DNA of 64,000 nt from Thermococcus gammatolerans EJ3 (GCF_000022365.1 NC_012804.1:1674001-1738000); one strand, 5' to 3'. Counted from the first letter of the stretch, positions 17,684 through 27,591 are shown. The notes: generated by a model not told the origin, from the letters alone. Numbers and translations: made by a program.

Positions 17684-19471
17684 TCACCCGAGCTCGATCA
17701 GTGGGTCGCCGGTGTTTACGGCGTCGCCTTCCTTCACGTAGATTTTCTTCACAACACCGTCTTTCGGAGCGGGAATTTCGTTCTCCATCTTCATAGCCTC
17801 AAGCACAAGCAAACCCTGACCAGCCTTAACCTCCTGCCCCTCCTTCACGAGGACTCTAAGAATCTTACCCGGCATTGGGGCGGTAACGGTGTTGGGCGAA
17901 GCACTCGCAGGAGCTGGAGTAGAGGCAGGAGCAGGAACTGACACAGGAGCTGGAGCAGGAGCCGAAACCTGCACAGGCTCAGGGGAACCAGTCTGAGCGG
18001 GGGTAATTCCCTGGACCCTCGACAGGTACTTGAGAGCGCTCAAATCAACACCCTCAATTCCGACCTCGAACTCGACGCCGTTGACGTAAACCTTGACCTT
18101 TGATGCCGTCTTTGGAAGCTCGACCTTCACCCTCCCCTCAGCCCTCGCCCTGAAGAACTCGAGGGCAACCTCCGGGAAGAGGCAGTAGGTTAGAACGTCC
18201 TCCTCCTTGTGGAGGTAGCCGAGCTCCTCGAGCTTTCTCCTGCACTCCTCAAGCTGGGGCTTGAGCAGGCTCCCCGGCCTCTCCTTTATCGGCTCCTCGT
18301 CGCCGAGGACGAGCCTTTTGAGCTCGGGGTTTATCTCCGCTGGAGGCCTTCCGTAGAGGCCCCTGATGTAGTCTTTAACCTGTTGCGTTATCTGCTTGTA
18401 CCGCCCGAAGAGAACGTTGAGAACCGCCTGAGTTCCAACTATCTGGCTCGTCGGCGTCACGAGCGGGGGCCAGCCGAGGTCTTCTCTAACGCGGGGAATC
18501 TCCTCGAGGACCTCATCGAGTCTGTCGAGGGCGTTCATCTCCTTGAGCTGGGCGATGAGGTTAGAGAACATCCCGCCGGGAACCTGGTACTTGAGGACGT
18601 AGGGGTTCACAATGAGCGTTTCCTTGTGGAGCAGTCCCCAGTACTTCTCCTCGAGCAGTTTCTTCAGGTAGCGGGAGACCCTGTGGATCAGCTCCCTGTC
18701 GAGGTGGCTCCCGACCGCTTCGGGAAGGGCGTGCCATATCGTCTGGATTCCAGGCTGGGCCGTTCCGAAGGCGAGCGGGCTTATCGCAGTGTCTATGTAA
18801 TCGGCACCCGCCTCAACACCCTTCAGATAGACGGCCACCGCCATTCCGGTCGTCGAGTGGGTGTGGACGTTAACGGGGATGCCGTAGGTTTCCTTTATCT
18901 CGCTGACCAGCTCGTAGATCTTCCAGGGGGTAAGCAGGCCGGCCATGTCCTTAATCGTTATGACGTCGACGTCAAGCTTTAGGAGCTCCTCGACCTTCTT
19001 CATGTAGTACTCCAGCGTGAAGACTTTGCCGGTTGTGTATGCTATCGCCCCCTGTACTTCAGCTCCGACTTCCTTGGCCTTCCTTATCGCGACCTCCATG
19101 TTGCGGACGTCGTTGAGGGCGTCGAAAATCCTGAATATGTCTATTCCGTTCTTGTGGGCCAGCTCGACGAACTTCTCTACAACATCGTCGGGATAGTGCT
19201 TATAGCCGACCACGTTCTGGCCCCTCAGCAACATCTGGAGCTTCGTCTTCCTTATGTGCTCCCTGAGGAGGCGAAGCCTCTCCCAGGGGTCTTCCTTAAG
19301 GTAGCGTATGCAGACGTCGAAGGTCGCCCCTCCCCAGACCTCCATCGAGTAGAAGCCGATTCTGTCCATCGTTTCCGCTATCTTTAGCATGTCATCAGTC
19401 GTTAGTCTGGTTGCTATGAGTGACTGGTGAGCGTCCCTAAAGGTTGTGTCAATTATGTCAACCTTTGCCAT
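17684..19471 (-). CDS. oadA: Oxaloacetate decarboxylase-type carboxyltransferase alpha subunit with biotin carrier domain
   Basis: 595 residues. N-terminal HMGL-like carboxyltransferase barrel (VDIIDTTFRDAHQS with the metal-binding Asp; TIKDMAGLLTP with the probable carbamylated Lys; HTHSTTG metal-binding His residues), PYC/OADA conserved domain, an Ala/Pro-rich flexible linker, and a C-terminal biotinyl domain with the biotinylation site EAMKMEN. It decarboxylates oxaloacetate, or carboxylates pyruvate with a partner; which direction operates here is not evident. Start at MAKVDIID (GGGTGAAGAAA RBS), eight codons inside the longest frame. Biotin ligase is encoded 1 kb away at 20498, which fits a need for biotinylation. 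The membrane beta subunit is not in the window. Confidence 0.9.
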   Translation of the reverse strand: MAKVDIIDTTFRDAHQSLIATRLTTDDMLKIAETMDRIGFYSMEVWGGATFDVCIRYLKEDPWERLRLLREHIRKTKLQMLLRGQNVVGYKHYPDDVVEKFVELAHKNGIDIFRIFDALNDVRNMEVAIRKAKEVGAEVQGAIAYTTGKVFTLEYYMKKVEELLKLDVDVITIKDMAGLLTPWKIYELVSEIKETYGIPVNVHTHSTTGMAVAVYLKGVEAGADYIDTAISPLAFGTAQPGIQTIWHALPEAVGSHLDRELIHRVSRYLKKLLEEKYWGLLHKETLIVNPYVLKYQVPGGMFSNLIAQLKEMNALDRLDEVLEEIPRVREDLGWPPLVTPTSQIVGTQAVLNVLFGRYKQITQQVKDYIRGLYGRPPAEINPELKRLVLGDEEPIKERPGSLLKPQLEECRRKLEELGYLHKEEDVLTYCLFPEVALEFFRARAEGRVKVELPKTASKVKVYVNGVEFEVGIEGVDLSALKYLSRVQGITPAQTGSPEPVQVSAPAPAPVSVPAPASTPAPASASPNTVTAPMPGKILRVLVKEGQEVKAGQGLLVLEAMKMENEIPAPKDGVVKKIYVKEGDAVNTGDPLIELG

Positions 19472-19557
19472 TTTCTTCACCCTTTTAATGCCCACAGAAG
19501 CGGAGCCTTTAAAAGCCTTACGACGGCAAAAGAAAAGGAGTTAGACAGCTGTCGAAA

Positions 19558-20403
19558 TCAGAGCAGGCCCTCTGCCTTAGCTGCCTCCTCCGGGTCCTCG
19601 TTCCTGTGGACAACGCGAAGAAGGGCCTTTATGAAGGGCTCCGGGTTCTCACGCTGGAAGATGTTCCTCCCGACGACCGCTCCAGAGCCGCCGGCCTCTA
19701 TGACTTCCCACACAACCTTCAGGAAGTCAACTGGATTCTCGGTCTTCGCTCCACCACTCAGTAGGACGGGAACTCCTGCAGCAGCCTCAACGACCTTTGC
19801 GAAGGTCTCCCTTGAGCCAGTCCAGTAGGTCTTTATCATGTCCGCGCCACTCTCTGCCGCAGCTCTCGCCCCGTACATGACGACGCGGTAGTCCTCTTTC
19901 TTGCCGTACTTCTCGTTTATGTACGGTCCGCGCGGATAGGCGAACTGCACAACCGGGAAGCCGAGGTCGTGGGCGTAGCTCGCTATCTCCGCGAACTGGC
20001 GCATCATTACATCTTCCTGAGGCGAACCCCAGTAGACGGTCGCCGCTATCGCATCGGCCCCGAGCTTTATGGCGTCTTCAACGTAGCCCAGCTGGCTCTG
20101 GAGAAGCTGGTCTTCCTTCGGACGGAGGTTTGTCTTGCTGGTCAGCTTTATCATGAGGCCGACGTTTGGTTTCACCTCATCGCCTGCAATCCTCGCGATT
20201 CCGGGGAGCATCATCACGCCGTCTATCCCTGCACGGACGACCTTTCTAATGATGGCCCTCGGGTTAACGTGCTCCCAGACGGGCTCGAAGTCGGTAGGCC
20301 CGTGCTCGAAGCCGTGATCCATCGCGAAGATCAACGCCCTCCCGTCCCTCCTGAAAAAGCGCTTCATCCTCCTCTTTATGCCCACGTTCTGGTACGCGTC
20401 CAT
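19558..20403 (-). CDS. fba: Class I (archaeal type IA) fructose-1,6-bisphosphate aldolase
   Basis: 281 residues of the DeoC/FbaB family. Schiff-base Lys191 lies in MIKTYWTG, with [11 protein letters not shown] near the N-terminus and VLLSGGAKT and [11 protein letters not shown] as the phosphate-binding loops. It interconverts FBP with DHAP plus glyceraldehyde 3-phosphate. Start ATG at 20403 follows GGTGAT; a second ATG at 20409 is too close to any RBS. The frame continues upstream for ~250 codons across the divergent birA gene, but that part is a shadow. Promoter and TGM lie in the 94-nt divergent gap with birA. Confidence 0.95.
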   Translation of the reverse strand: MDAYQNVGIKRRMKRFFRRDGRALIFAMDHGFEHGPTDFEPVWEHVNPRAIIRKVVRAGIDGVMMLPGIARIAGDEVKPNVGLMIKLTSKTNLRPKEDQLLQSQLGYVEDAIKLGADAIAATVYWGSPQEDVMMRQFAEIASYAHDLGFPVVQFAYPRGPYINEKYGKKEDYRVVMYGARAAAESGADMIKTYWTGSRETFAKVVEAAAGVPVLLSGGAKTENPVDFLKVVWEVIEAGGSGAVVGRNIFQRENPEPFIKALLRVVHRNEDPEEAAKAEGLL

Positions 20404-20406
20404 TTG

Positions 20407-20423
20407 CATCACCGTGAGTGATA
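20407..20423 (-). promoter_or_regulatory. TGM operator (Tgr/TrmBL1 site) overlapping the fba ribosome-binding site
   Basis: On the minus strand: TATCAC-TCACG-GTGATG, 11 of 12 matches to TATCAC-N5-GTGATA. It lies between an fba TATA-like CTTAAATTC element and the start codon, and its second half-site doubles as the GGTGAT Shine-Dalgarno. Downstream placement implies repression by Tgr under gluconeogenic conditions. Confidence 0.75.
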
Positions 20424-20497
20424 TATTTGAAGAAGAATTTAAGGTTTTCCCCGGAAACTGTATAAAATAGGGTTGAGAAAGAGGGGAGGGATGAGAA

Positions 20498-21211
20498 ATG
20501 GAGTGGAACATCATAACGCTCGATGAAGTCGACTCGACCAATGAGTACGCCAGGAGGATAGCCCCAACGGCCCCCGAAGGGACTGTGGTGGTAGCGAAGA
20601 GACAGACGGCCGGACGTGGGAGGAAGGGAAGGAGATGGGCCTCCCCTGAGGGAGGTCTCTGGATGACGGTCATCCTAAAGCCAAAATCGGGTCCGGAGCA
20701 CGTTACAAAACTGGTCTTCGTTGGAGCCCTGGCGGTTCTCGACACCCTCCACGAGTACGGGATCAGAGGGGAGTTAAAGTGGCCAAACGACGTTCTCGTT
20801 GATGGAAAGAAGATAGCAGGTATCCTTAGCGAGTGCAGGCTCAACCATTTTGCCCTGCTCGGAATAGGGTTGAACGTCAACAACGAGATCCCCGATGAAC
20901 TGAGGGAGAGCGCGGTTTCGATGAAGGAAGTCCTGGGAAGGGCGATCGATCTGGAAGAAGTGCTGAACAGAGTGCTGCGGAACCTCTCCCGCTGGTATGG
21001 GCTGTTCAGAAACGGGAGGCACGGGGAGATACTGAAAGCCGTGAAGGGCAGCAGTGCAGTACTGGGAAAGAGGGTCAGGATAATCGAAGACGGAGAAATC
21101 ATCGCCGAGGGTATCGCGGTGGACATAGACAACTCGGGAGCCCTAATCCTCAAGGGTGAAGAGAATACGGTTAGGGTTCTCTACGGTGACGTGTCCCTGC
21201 GCTTCAGTTAG
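20498..21211 (+). CDS. birA: Biotin--[acetyl-CoA-carboxylase/decarboxylase] ligase
   Basis: 237 residues. The catalytic domain shows [17 protein letters not shown] (about 37-53, biotin/ATP loop) and [15 protein letters not shown] (about 94-108, with the conserved Lys), then [11 protein letters not shown] and a small C-terminal SH3-like domain. There is no N-terminal HTH, so it is a mono-functional ligase as in Pyrococcus. It transfers biotin to the Lys in the EAMKMEN motif of acceptor proteins such as the decarboxylase at 17684. RBS GGGAGGGATGAG; TATA TATAAAATAG about 35 nt upstream. It is divergent from fba and followed by a hairpin terminator. Confidence 0.95.
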   Translation: MEWNIITLDEVDSTNEYARRIAPTAPEGTVVVAKRQTAGRGRKGRRWASPEGGLWMTVILKPKSGPEHVTKLVFVGALAVLDTLHEYGIRGELKWPNDVLVDGKKIAGILSECRLNHFALLGIGLNVNNEIPDELRESAVSMKEVLGRAIDLEEVLNRVLRNLSRWYGLFRNGRHGEILKAVKGSSAVLGKRVRIIEDGEIIAEGIAVDIDNSGALILKGEENTVRVLYGDVSLRFS

Positions 21212-21236
21212 TTTTCGTCTTTCTGACGAAAATTTT
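21212..21236 (+). terminator. Hairpin terminator after birA
   Basis: TTTTCGTC, 5-nt loop, GACGAAAA, then TTTT: an 8-bp stem immediately after the birA stop and before the transporter promoter (AGTTAAATAAGG). Confidence 0.6.
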
Positions 21237-21323
21237 ATAGAAAAGTTAAATAAGGTCCTATTTTTCAGGTGTTCTTGGTTTAGTTGTCGTGTTTGGCATT
21301 AATTTTTAGTCGGAGGTGAAAAG

Positions 21324-22604
21324 GTGGGGCTACTGAGGAAGTACCTCGACTATCCGGTGCTCTGGAAGATACTCTACGGCTTGATTTTGGGTGCGGTCTT
21401 CGGACTGATAGCGGGCCACTTCGGCTGGACGAGCTTTGTAGCAACGTACATCAAGCCATTCGGCGACCTGTTCGTCAGACTGCTGAAGATGCTCGTGATG
21501 CCGATTATACTCGCATCGCTTGTCGTTGGTGCGGCGAGCATAAGTCCAGCCCGCCTCGGTCGCGTTGGCCTTAAGATAATCGTATATTACCTCGCTACCT
21601 CCGCTATGGCGGTGCTCTTCGGCCTCATAGTTGGAAGGCTCTTCAACGTCGGAGCAAACGTCCACCTCGGCTCGGGAACGGGCAAGGCGATTGAAGCTAA
21701 AAGCCCCTCCCTCGTCCAGACGCTCCTCAACATAGTGCCGACGAACCCGTTCGCCTCCCTCTCAAACGGTGCGGTCCTCCAAACGATATTCTTCGCCATA
21801 GTCCTTGGAATAGCGATAACCTACCTCATGAACAGGCAGGGGGAGCGCGTTAGAAAGTCGGCGGAAACCCTGCTGAGGGTCTTCGACGGCCTGGCCGAGG
21901 CGATGTACCTAATCGTCGGCGGTGTCATGCAGTACGCGCCGATAGGTGTCTTCGCGCTGATAGCCTACGTCATGGCCAAGGAAGGGTTGAAGGTCGTCGG
22001 CCCTCTTGCAAAGGTCGTATTCGCGGTTTACCTCGGTCTCTCCCTGCAGATTGTCATAACATACTTCATCCTGCTCAAGGTCTTCGGAATTGACCCAATT
22101 ATGTTCATCAAGAAGGCGAAGGACGCCATGCTTACCGCTTTCGTCACGAGGAGCTCGAGCGGAACCCTGCCAGTGACCATGCGCGTAGCAGACGAGGAGA
22201 TGGGAGTTGACAGGGGAATTTACTCCTTCACCCTACCCCTCGGGGCGACGATAAACATGGACGGAACTGCCCTCTACCAGGGCGTAACCGTGCTCTTCGT
22301 TGCCAACGCCATCGGTCACCCGCTCACGCTGAGCCAGCAGTTGATAGTCGTCCTCACCGCCGTGCTGGCTTCGATAGGAACGGCAGGAGTTCCAGGGGCG
22401 GGCGCGATAATGCTCGCGATGGTTCTTCAGAGCGTTGGCCTCGACCTCACCGCGGGAAGTCCGGTTGCCCTAGCCTATGCGATGATTCTCGGCATTGACG
22501 CGATACTCGATATGGGCAGGACGATGGTCAACGTTACTGGAGACCTCGCGGGGACTACCATAGTTGCCAAGACCGAGGGAGAGCTCGACGGGAGCAAGTG
22601 GTAG
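21324..22604 (+). CDS. Sodium-coupled aspartate/dicarboxylate symporter (GltPh/GltTk family)
   Basis: 426 residues, eight transmembrane helices plus two re-entrant hairpins. HP1 carries [13 protein letters not shown]7 carries the Na+-binding NMDGT; HP2 is [12 protein letters not shown]8 carries [14 protein letters not shown], whose Asp, Arg, Thr and Asn bind aspartate in the structurally known GltTk. The sequence closely resembles GltTk of T. kodakarensis as I remember it. It imports aspartate with three Na+. The GTG start follows GGAGGTGAAAAG. Monocistronic by appearance. Confidence 0.95.
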   Translation: MGLLRKYLDYPVLWKILYGLILGAVFGLIAGHFGWTSFVATYIKPFGDLFVRLLKMLVMPIILASLVVGAASISPARLGRVGLKIIVYYLATSAMAVLFGLIVGRLFNVGANVHLGSGTGKAIEAKSPSLVQTLLNIVPTNPFASLSNGAVLQTIFFAIVLGIAITYLMNRQGERVRKSAETLLRVFDGLAEAMYLIVGGVMQYAPIGVFALIAYVMAKEGLKVVGPLAKVVFAVYLGLSLQIVITYFILLKVFGIDPIMFIKKAKDAMLTAFVTRSSSGTLPVTMRVADEEMGVDRGIYSFTLPLGATINMDGTALYQGVTVLFVANAIGHPLTLSQQLIVVLTAVLASIGTAGVPGAGAIMLAMVLQSVGLDLTAGSPVALAYAMILGIDAILDMGRTMVNVTGDLAGTTIVAKTEGELDGSKW

Positions 22605-22714
22605 CTCTTCTCAATCTCTTCTCTTTTGTCTTAATCTCTTCTTTGGATAAAGTTAAATACCCCCATCTGAACGGTAGTTAGAGGTCCTAAAGACCCACTC
22701 AAGGAGGTAGTGAA

Positions 22715-24154
22715 ATGGACAGACGACTGCTTGGAGTTCTTTTGATTGGGATACTCCTCGTTCCTCTCGCGGGGGTTTCGGCGGGGGGCACTGATGAAAC
22801 CGCATTCGTTCAGGATTACACTTTCTATGTGCAGCTTGACAAGAACGGTGACGCCAACATAACGCTCATCACGGTCTGGAAAGGGCCAGAGGACAAGATA
22901 CACGAGCTCATAGAAAAGCTCCTCAACCAAACCAATGGAAGCGTTGAGAACGCTACAAAACTCTACGCCGAACAGATGCTTCAGAGCTACATTCAGGGTC
23001 TGAGCCAGTCCGGCCTGAGAACCGAGAACCAGACCATAGAGGTCAAGGGCATTGGGGAGGGCAACAACATAACCGTGATATTCAGGGCGAAGGCCGAGGG
23101 TGTGGCAAAGTACTACTCCCACGGTAACTTCTGGGAGGTTCTGATTGACCCGACGAGGGGCTACTCCCACATCGCATCTCCCGACGTAAGCTACCCCTAC
23201 AGGGTGGTACTTCACAACAAGTTCGTTATCGAACTGCCGCCGAACGCAACCCTTCTCTCATACCCCCTGGGGTACAGGAGGACTTACAATCAGAGTTCCT
23301 TCGAGGTCACACCCAGGATAAAGGACAACAGAGTTATCGTTGAGTCTGTGATAGACGTCGAGCCTTACCTCAAAGCTGAGGGCTACCAGTGGCTCTTCGG
23401 CGACTACAAGGGCTTTTCCATAACCTATCAGACACCATACAAAGGTCAGGAGGAGTACCCAAAGAGCGTTCTCAAGGAGAACGTCACCATTGAAGTCCTC
23501 AAGAACGGCACCGCTATACTGACGATGAAGGACGAGTACGTTGAGCCGAGGAACGCGGTTCTGGCCCAGAAAATCCAGATCCTCCAGTATGGGGTCAGGA
23601 ACTTTGAACAGGCCCTGCTGAAGAACTACGTTCAGATGTTCAAACAGATGGGCGCCGACGTTCTGGGGGCCGGGGTAAACGTAAAGAACGTGAACACAAC
23701 CGGACCGCTCCTCGTTGAGGCGAGGTTCATCCTCAACAACTACACCAAGTTCGAGAACGGCACCTACGTTCTCCACCTTGACCCCACGATGGGACTCGTG
23801 AGCAGGGTCTACCTGCGCTCAAACGCCGAGTTCAACTACTCTTTCTACGCGGAGGTTAAGCTCCCCGACGGATGGAAGTTCGTCTCGTACCCGAACTCAA
23901 CAACCAAGGAGGTACACGGAAACATCTTCAAACTGGATGTCAAGCTCGAAGGAAACAGACTTCTGCTGAAGGCGAACACCTACATCTATTACGGTGCCTC
24001 CGACGAGGACGTGCAGCACCTCCTGGAGGAATTCAGCGGAGTTGACATAAAGTTCCAGCCCGGCAAATCAAGCGGAGGCTGGAAGCTCTGCGGACCGGGC
24101 GCGATAGCGGTTTTAGCAGTTGTTCCCCTCCTTTTCAGGAGAAGGAGGAACTGA
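22715..24154 (+). CDS. CGP-CTERM surface protein, unknown function
   Basis: 479 residues with a signal peptide (about 1-23), an all-beta looking ectodomain rich in N-x-S/T sequons, and a C-terminal CGP-CTERM tripartite signal: Cys459-Gly-Pro, hydrophobic helix, Arg-rich tail (FRRRRN). In Thermococcaceae this signal marks proteins processed and anchored at the cell surface, probably by lipid on the Cys. The ectodomain appears to contain two related halves (both have ENQTIEV/ENVTIEV-like strands and a DPTRG/DPTMG turn). RBS GGAGGTAG. I do not recognise the ectodomain. Confidence 0.85.
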   Translation: MDRRLLGVLLIGILLVPLAGVSAGGTDETAFVQDYTFYVQLDKNGDANITLITVWKGPEDKIHELIEKLLNQTNGSVENATKLYAEQMLQSYIQGLSQSGLRTENQTIEVKGIGEGNNITVIFRAKAEGVAKYYSHGNFWEVLIDPTRGYSHIASPDVSYPYRVVLHNKFVIELPPNATLLSYPLGYRRTYNQSSFEVTPRIKDNRVIVESVIDVEPYLKAEGYQWLFGDYKGFSITYQTPYKGQEEYPKSVLKENVTIEVLKNGTAILTMKDEYVEPRNAVLAQKIQILQYGVRNFEQALLKNYVQMFKQMGADVLGAGVNVKNVNTTGPLLVEARFILNNYTKFENGTYVLHLDPTMGLVSRVYLRSNAEFNYSFYAEVKLPDGWKFVSYPNSTTKEVHGNIFKLDVKLEGNRLLLKANTYIYYGASDEDVQHLLEEFSGVDIKFQPGKSSGGWKLCGPGAIAVLAVVPLLFRRRRN

Positions 24155-24233
24155 CCCAATCCCTTCTTTTTTCAACAAATTTTTAAAGTCCACAACCAAT
24201 TGAAGTTTGGAATACATCACGGAGGGAAGTACG

Positions 24234-25376
24234 TTGAGAACCGTTACCCTTATAGTGGCGGTTCTGCTGACGGGTCTTTTCCTTCTAAGCCCCGTAACCG
24301 CGGTCAACTCTTCGGGAAAAGCCAGCTTAGCAATAAAACCTGAAAAGCCCGTGGACATTAAGGTCCTCAGAGAGGCCGTCTCTCTGTTGAGGGAGCGCAT
24401 CAACCTGACGGAGATTTCCGATTTCCGGGTTGAACTAGAAGAGACAGGGGAAGGCTACCTCATCAGAATAAAGGCAGAGAACGTGACCCCGGAAGAGGTG
24501 GAGGGCATCAAAAGGATCGCCGAAAGCTTTGGAAGGCTTCGCATCGAGTTCAACGGCGTCGTTGTGGGGAGAAGCGTTAACGTTTCCGATTACAGACTTG
24601 AACCAAAAATGTGCCCCAACTGCTGGAGGGTTGATTTCAGGGTTCCTCCAGAGGTCACGGCGCGGCTCAAGGAGGTAGCATCTGGTAAGCTCGGCTGGCC
24701 GGTTGATGTTTATCTTGACCCGCCGGTGAATTCGCTTCTCGTCGTTTCAGCCAGGGTTTACCAGGAGATGAATTCTCAGGACTTCATGGGGGAACCTAAA
24801 CCGGGCACTGGAACTCCAAAACCGCTCATTGAAAGGCTCAAGGAGGCATTCAACATTACGGTAATCGAGTATCATAACCAGAGTGCGGAGGAGATCGTTG
24901 ATAACGCCACAGCCTTGGGCAAGGATAAGATCATCCTCGCCAACGTCCCACAAAAACTGTACACCGAAGTCAAAGGAACCCTCTCCTCCAGGAAGATTAA
25001 CATTGAGGTTTCTTACTATACCCTTCAGACCGGAGAAGGCATCAAGAACTTCGTCAGGAAGATCCTCCACCTCTACGGACCCTACGTCCTGAGGTTTGAT
25101 CCAACCAAATACAGCACAACCCGGCTCACTATCAGCGGGGTCGGGAAGGACAGGAAAGCCGCCCTCGGGGAGGCGAAGAAGCTGTACCTCGACTTCAAAA
25201 TGGGATCCCTACCCGTTACCTTCAGGGTTGAGGACGTATCCCTCAGTTCAACTCCATCCGAAACGAGCACGAGTTCAACTACAATGACGGCGAAGGTTGC
25301 CGATGATTCACACCAGTGCGGCCCCGCATCAATAGTTCTCTTCGCCCTTTTCCCCCTCCTCCTGAGGAAACACTGA
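24234..25376 (+). CDS. Second CGP-CTERM surface protein, unknown function
   Basis: 380 residues from a TTG at 24234 that follows GGAGGGAAGTACG; an earlier in-frame TTG at 24207 has no RBS. Signal peptide about 1-23, then an ectodomain with a CPNC motif at about 124-127, a Ser/Thr-rich stalk (SSTPSETSTSSTTMT), and a terminal CGP-CTERM signal beginning at Cys362. It follows the other CGP-CTERM gene after 79 nt and has its own TATA-like TTTTTAAAG, so it may be a separate unit. Function unknown. Confidence 0.8.
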   Translation: MRTVTLIVAVLLTGLFLLSPVTAVNSSGKASLAIKPEKPVDIKVLREAVSLLRERINLTEISDFRVELEETGEGYLIRIKAENVTPEEVEGIKRIAESFGRLRIEFNGVVVGRSVNVSDYRLEPKMCPNCWRVDFRVPPEVTARLKEVASGKLGWPVDVYLDPPVNSLLVVSARVYQEMNSQDFMGEPKPGTGTPKPLIERLKEAFNITVIEYHNQSAEEIVDNATALGKDKIILANVPQKLYTEVKGTLSSRKINIEVSYYTLQTGEGIKNFVRKILHLYGPYVLRFDPTKYSTTRLTISGVGKDRKAALGEAKKLYLDFKMGSLPVTFRVEDVSLSSTPSETSTSSTTMTAKVADDSHQCGPASIVLFALFPLLLRKH

Positions 25377-25425
25377 GCCAGCAAACTTTATTTATTCCCT
25401 CCCCTATTCTTTCAGGGTGAAAATC

Positions 25426-26013
25426 ATGGGACTGCTCGAAGACAAGGCCCTCGTCGAGGCCGCCCTCTTCGTTTCTGGGAGGCCCTTAAGCCTGAAGGAG
25501 CTCTCCAAAGCCTTGGGAATAAAATCCCTCGACTACCTCGAAAAGCTCATCGAACTCATAGCAGCCGAGTACGCCGAGAGAAAGAGCGCCATAGAGGTTG
25601 TAAGAGTTCTCGGCGACAAGTTCGTGATGCAGGTCAAGCAGGAGTACAGCCAGCGGGTAATCCACCTTATGCCGAGGCCCGATCTGAGGACGGGCGAGCT
25701 GAAGACACTCGCGCTCATAGCTTACCTCCAGCCGATAGAGCAGAGTAAGATAGTCAAGCTCCGCGGAAGTCAGGCCTACGAGCACATAAAGAAGCTGATA
25801 GAGATGGGCCTCATCTACGCCGAGCCCTACGAGAGGACTAAAATCCTCGGAACGACCCAGAAGTTCGCCGAACTCTACGGCTTTCCCGAGAACGATCCAA
25901 ACGTGATAAAGGAGGCCTTTAAGAAGGTCATCCACGCCGAGTACACCGACATCATTGAGAAGCTTGAGGGTGGCAAGAAAGAAAACGAAGAAACCGAGGT
26001 TCCGAATTCCTGA
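25426..26013 (+). CDS. scpB: Segregation and condensation protein B
   Basis: 195 residues. ScpB has two winged-helix domains and binds the kleisin ScpA of the SMC complex. Seen here are KALVEAALFVSGRPLSLKEL at the N-terminus, KTLALIAYLQPIEQSKIVKLRG in the middle and the C-terminal winged helix with ILGTTQKFAELYGF. Start ATG at 25426 follows GGTGA; an in-frame GTG at 25417 is part of that RBS. An acidic tail (about 180-195) is not conserved in bacterial ScpB. ScpA is not adjacent. Confidence 0.92.
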   Translation: MGLLEDKALVEAALFVSGRPLSLKELSKALGIKSLDYLEKLIELIAAEYAERKSAIEVVRVLGDKFVMQVKQEYSQRVIHLMPRPDLRTGELKTLALIAYLQPIEQSKIVKLRGSQAYEHIKKLIEMGLIYAEPYERTKILGTTQKFAELYGFPENDPNVIKEAFKKVIHAEYTDIIEKLEGGKKENEETEVPNS

Positions 26014-26128
26014 GCCTCTCAGTATCTCTTTCTCCTTTAGAAGGCAGGAAAGCTCTTCTCTACACCCGGGGAACCCTCAGAGAAAGGTTTAAATACCCAA
26101 CCAATTAATTACCATTTAGGTGAGTTCT

Positions 26129-27208
26129 ATGGCGGTGCTCACAAAGGAGGCAATCCTTGAGCTCATCCGGTCCAGAACCGGAATGAGCGAGAGGGAGATA
26201 AACCTCAGGATAAAGGAGATAATGAAGCGCGAAGGCATTGGAGAACATGCCGCTGCACTGCTCCTCGCGGAGGAGCTCGGCATAAACCTTGAGGGCGAGG
26301 AGGAGGCCCTTCACATAGCCGACCTCGTTCCCGGGATGAGCGGCGTTAACATAGTTGGCAGGGTTCTGAGAAAGTATCCCCCCAGGGAGTATACTAAAAG
26401 GGATGGGAGCAGGGGAGTCGTTGCCAACCTGATAATCTACGACGCCACCGGCAAGGCGAGGCTCGTTCTGTGGGACTCCCAGGTAGGAAAGTACTACAAC
26501 GAGATCAACGTCGGGGACGTCGTTAAGGTCATAAATCCGAGCGTCAGGGAGGGCAGAAACGGTATAGAGCTCCACGTGAACTTCAGGAGCAGGGTCATAA
26601 TCAACCCGAGCGACGATCCAAGGGTTGAGGAGATACCTCCTCTGGAAGAAGTCAGAAGCTACAACTACAGACGCGTTAAAATAGCCGAGCTCGAAGGAGG
26701 GGAGCGGTTCGTTGAACTCAGGGGAACGATCGCGAGGGTCTACCGGGTAACTGTTTACAACGCCTGCCCGCAGTGCCGGAGGAAGGTCGACTACGACCCG
26801 GCAACCGATTCATGGACGTGCATAGAACATGGAGAAGTCGAGCCCGTAAAGATGACCGTTCTTGACTTCGGACTTGACGACGGTAGTGGCTACATCAGGA
26901 TAACGCTCTTCGGCGACGAGGCCGCTGACCTCCTCGGGGAGGATCCAGAGGTAATAGAGGAGATGCAGAAGGAGCTCATTGAGGCGGGGGCTACACCAAA
27001 GGAAGCCGCAAGGAAGCTGGCGGAGGAGAAGTTCTACACAATACTCGGAAGGGAGATAGTGGTGAGGGGCAACGTCATCGACGACAAGTTCTTCGGACTG
27101 ATGCTCAAGGCATTCACGTGGGACGATCTCGACTTCAAGCGCGAGATAGCGATGGAGCGGGCCCAGCTGAGGGAGGCCCTCAAAATGCTCGAAGGTAGCG
27201 AGAGGTGA
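26129..27208 (+). CDS. rpa41: Replication protein A, 41-kDa subunit
   Basis: 359 residues. N-terminal OB fold (VNIVGRVLRKYPPREYTKRDG), a second OB fold near 180-330 interrupted by a zinc finger CPQCRRKVDYD...WTCIEHG (Cys, Cys, Cys, His, about 211-232). It is the single-stranded-DNA-binding subunit of the Pyrococcus-type heterotrimeric RPA. Start ATG at 26129 follows AGGTGAGTTCT. First gene of rpa41-rpa14-rpa32; TATA GGTTTAAATACCC at about 26,085. The next gene starts 6 nt after its stop. Confidence 0.96.
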   Translation: MAVLTKEAILELIRSRTGMSEREINLRIKEIMKREGIGEHAAALLLAEELGINLEGEEEALHIADLVPGMSGVNIVGRVLRKYPPREYTKRDGSRGVVANLIIYDATGKARLVLWDSQVGKYYNEINVGDVVKVINPSVREGRNGIELHVNFRSRVIINPSDDPRVEEIPPLEEVRSYNYRRVKIAELEGGERFVELRGTIARVYRVTVYNACPQCRRKVDYDPATDSWTCIEHGEVEPVKMTVLDFGLDDGSGYIRITLFGDEAADLLGEDPEVIEEMQKELIEAGATPKEAARKLAEEKFYTILGREIVVRGNVIDDKFFGLMLKAFTWDDLDFKREIAMERAQLREALKMLEGSER

Positions 27209-27213
27209 GGTAG

Positions 27214-27591
27214 ATGGAAGCCGAAACCCGTTTCAGGAGGAGGAAACCCGCCGTTGAGAGGAAGATAGCCGAGATACGCGAGGACGATACGAGAGTCTCG
27301 CTCATCGGAAAGGCCTTCAAGGTGGACAGGATGGACTACACCTTCTGGCTCGACGACGGAACGGGCGTCATACTCATCGAAAGCGAGGACAACGTCCTGC
27401 CGGAGAACGGCCAGCTCGTCAGGGTCATAGGCAGGGTAATCAGGGACGAGAGCGTCCACATCTACGGTGAGGTAATTCAGGACTTCACAGGCGTCGATCT
27501 CGAGGCACTCGAAGAGATAAGGGAGCTTGAGAGGAAGTACCTCCCCAGGATAGAGGAGATGGCCAGCTTCTTCGGGGGTGAGGAGGAATGA
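27214..27591 (+). CDS. rpa14: Replication protein A, 14-kDa subunit
   Basis: 125 residues forming one OB fold (VSLIGKAFKVDRMDYTFWLDDGTGVILIES, NGQLVRVIGRVIRDESVHIYGEVI; each shown in part). It is the small structural subunit of the RPA heterotrimer. It has a strong GAGGTGAGGTAG RBS, and its TGA overlaps the start of rpa32 (ATGA), indicating translational coupling and fixed stoichiometry. Confidence 0.94.
   Translation: MEAETRFRRRKPAVERKIAEIREDDTRVSLIGKAFKVDRMDYTFWLDDGTGVILIESEDNVLPENGQLVRVIGRVIRDESVHIYGEVIQDFTGVDLEALEEIRELERKYLPRIEEMASFFGGEEE

Noticed and set aside
20404-21153. Upstream extension of the aldolase frame (to 531 codons)
   Set aside because: It runs antisense through birA and across the fba promoter and TGM; composition is Ser/Pro-rich shadow.
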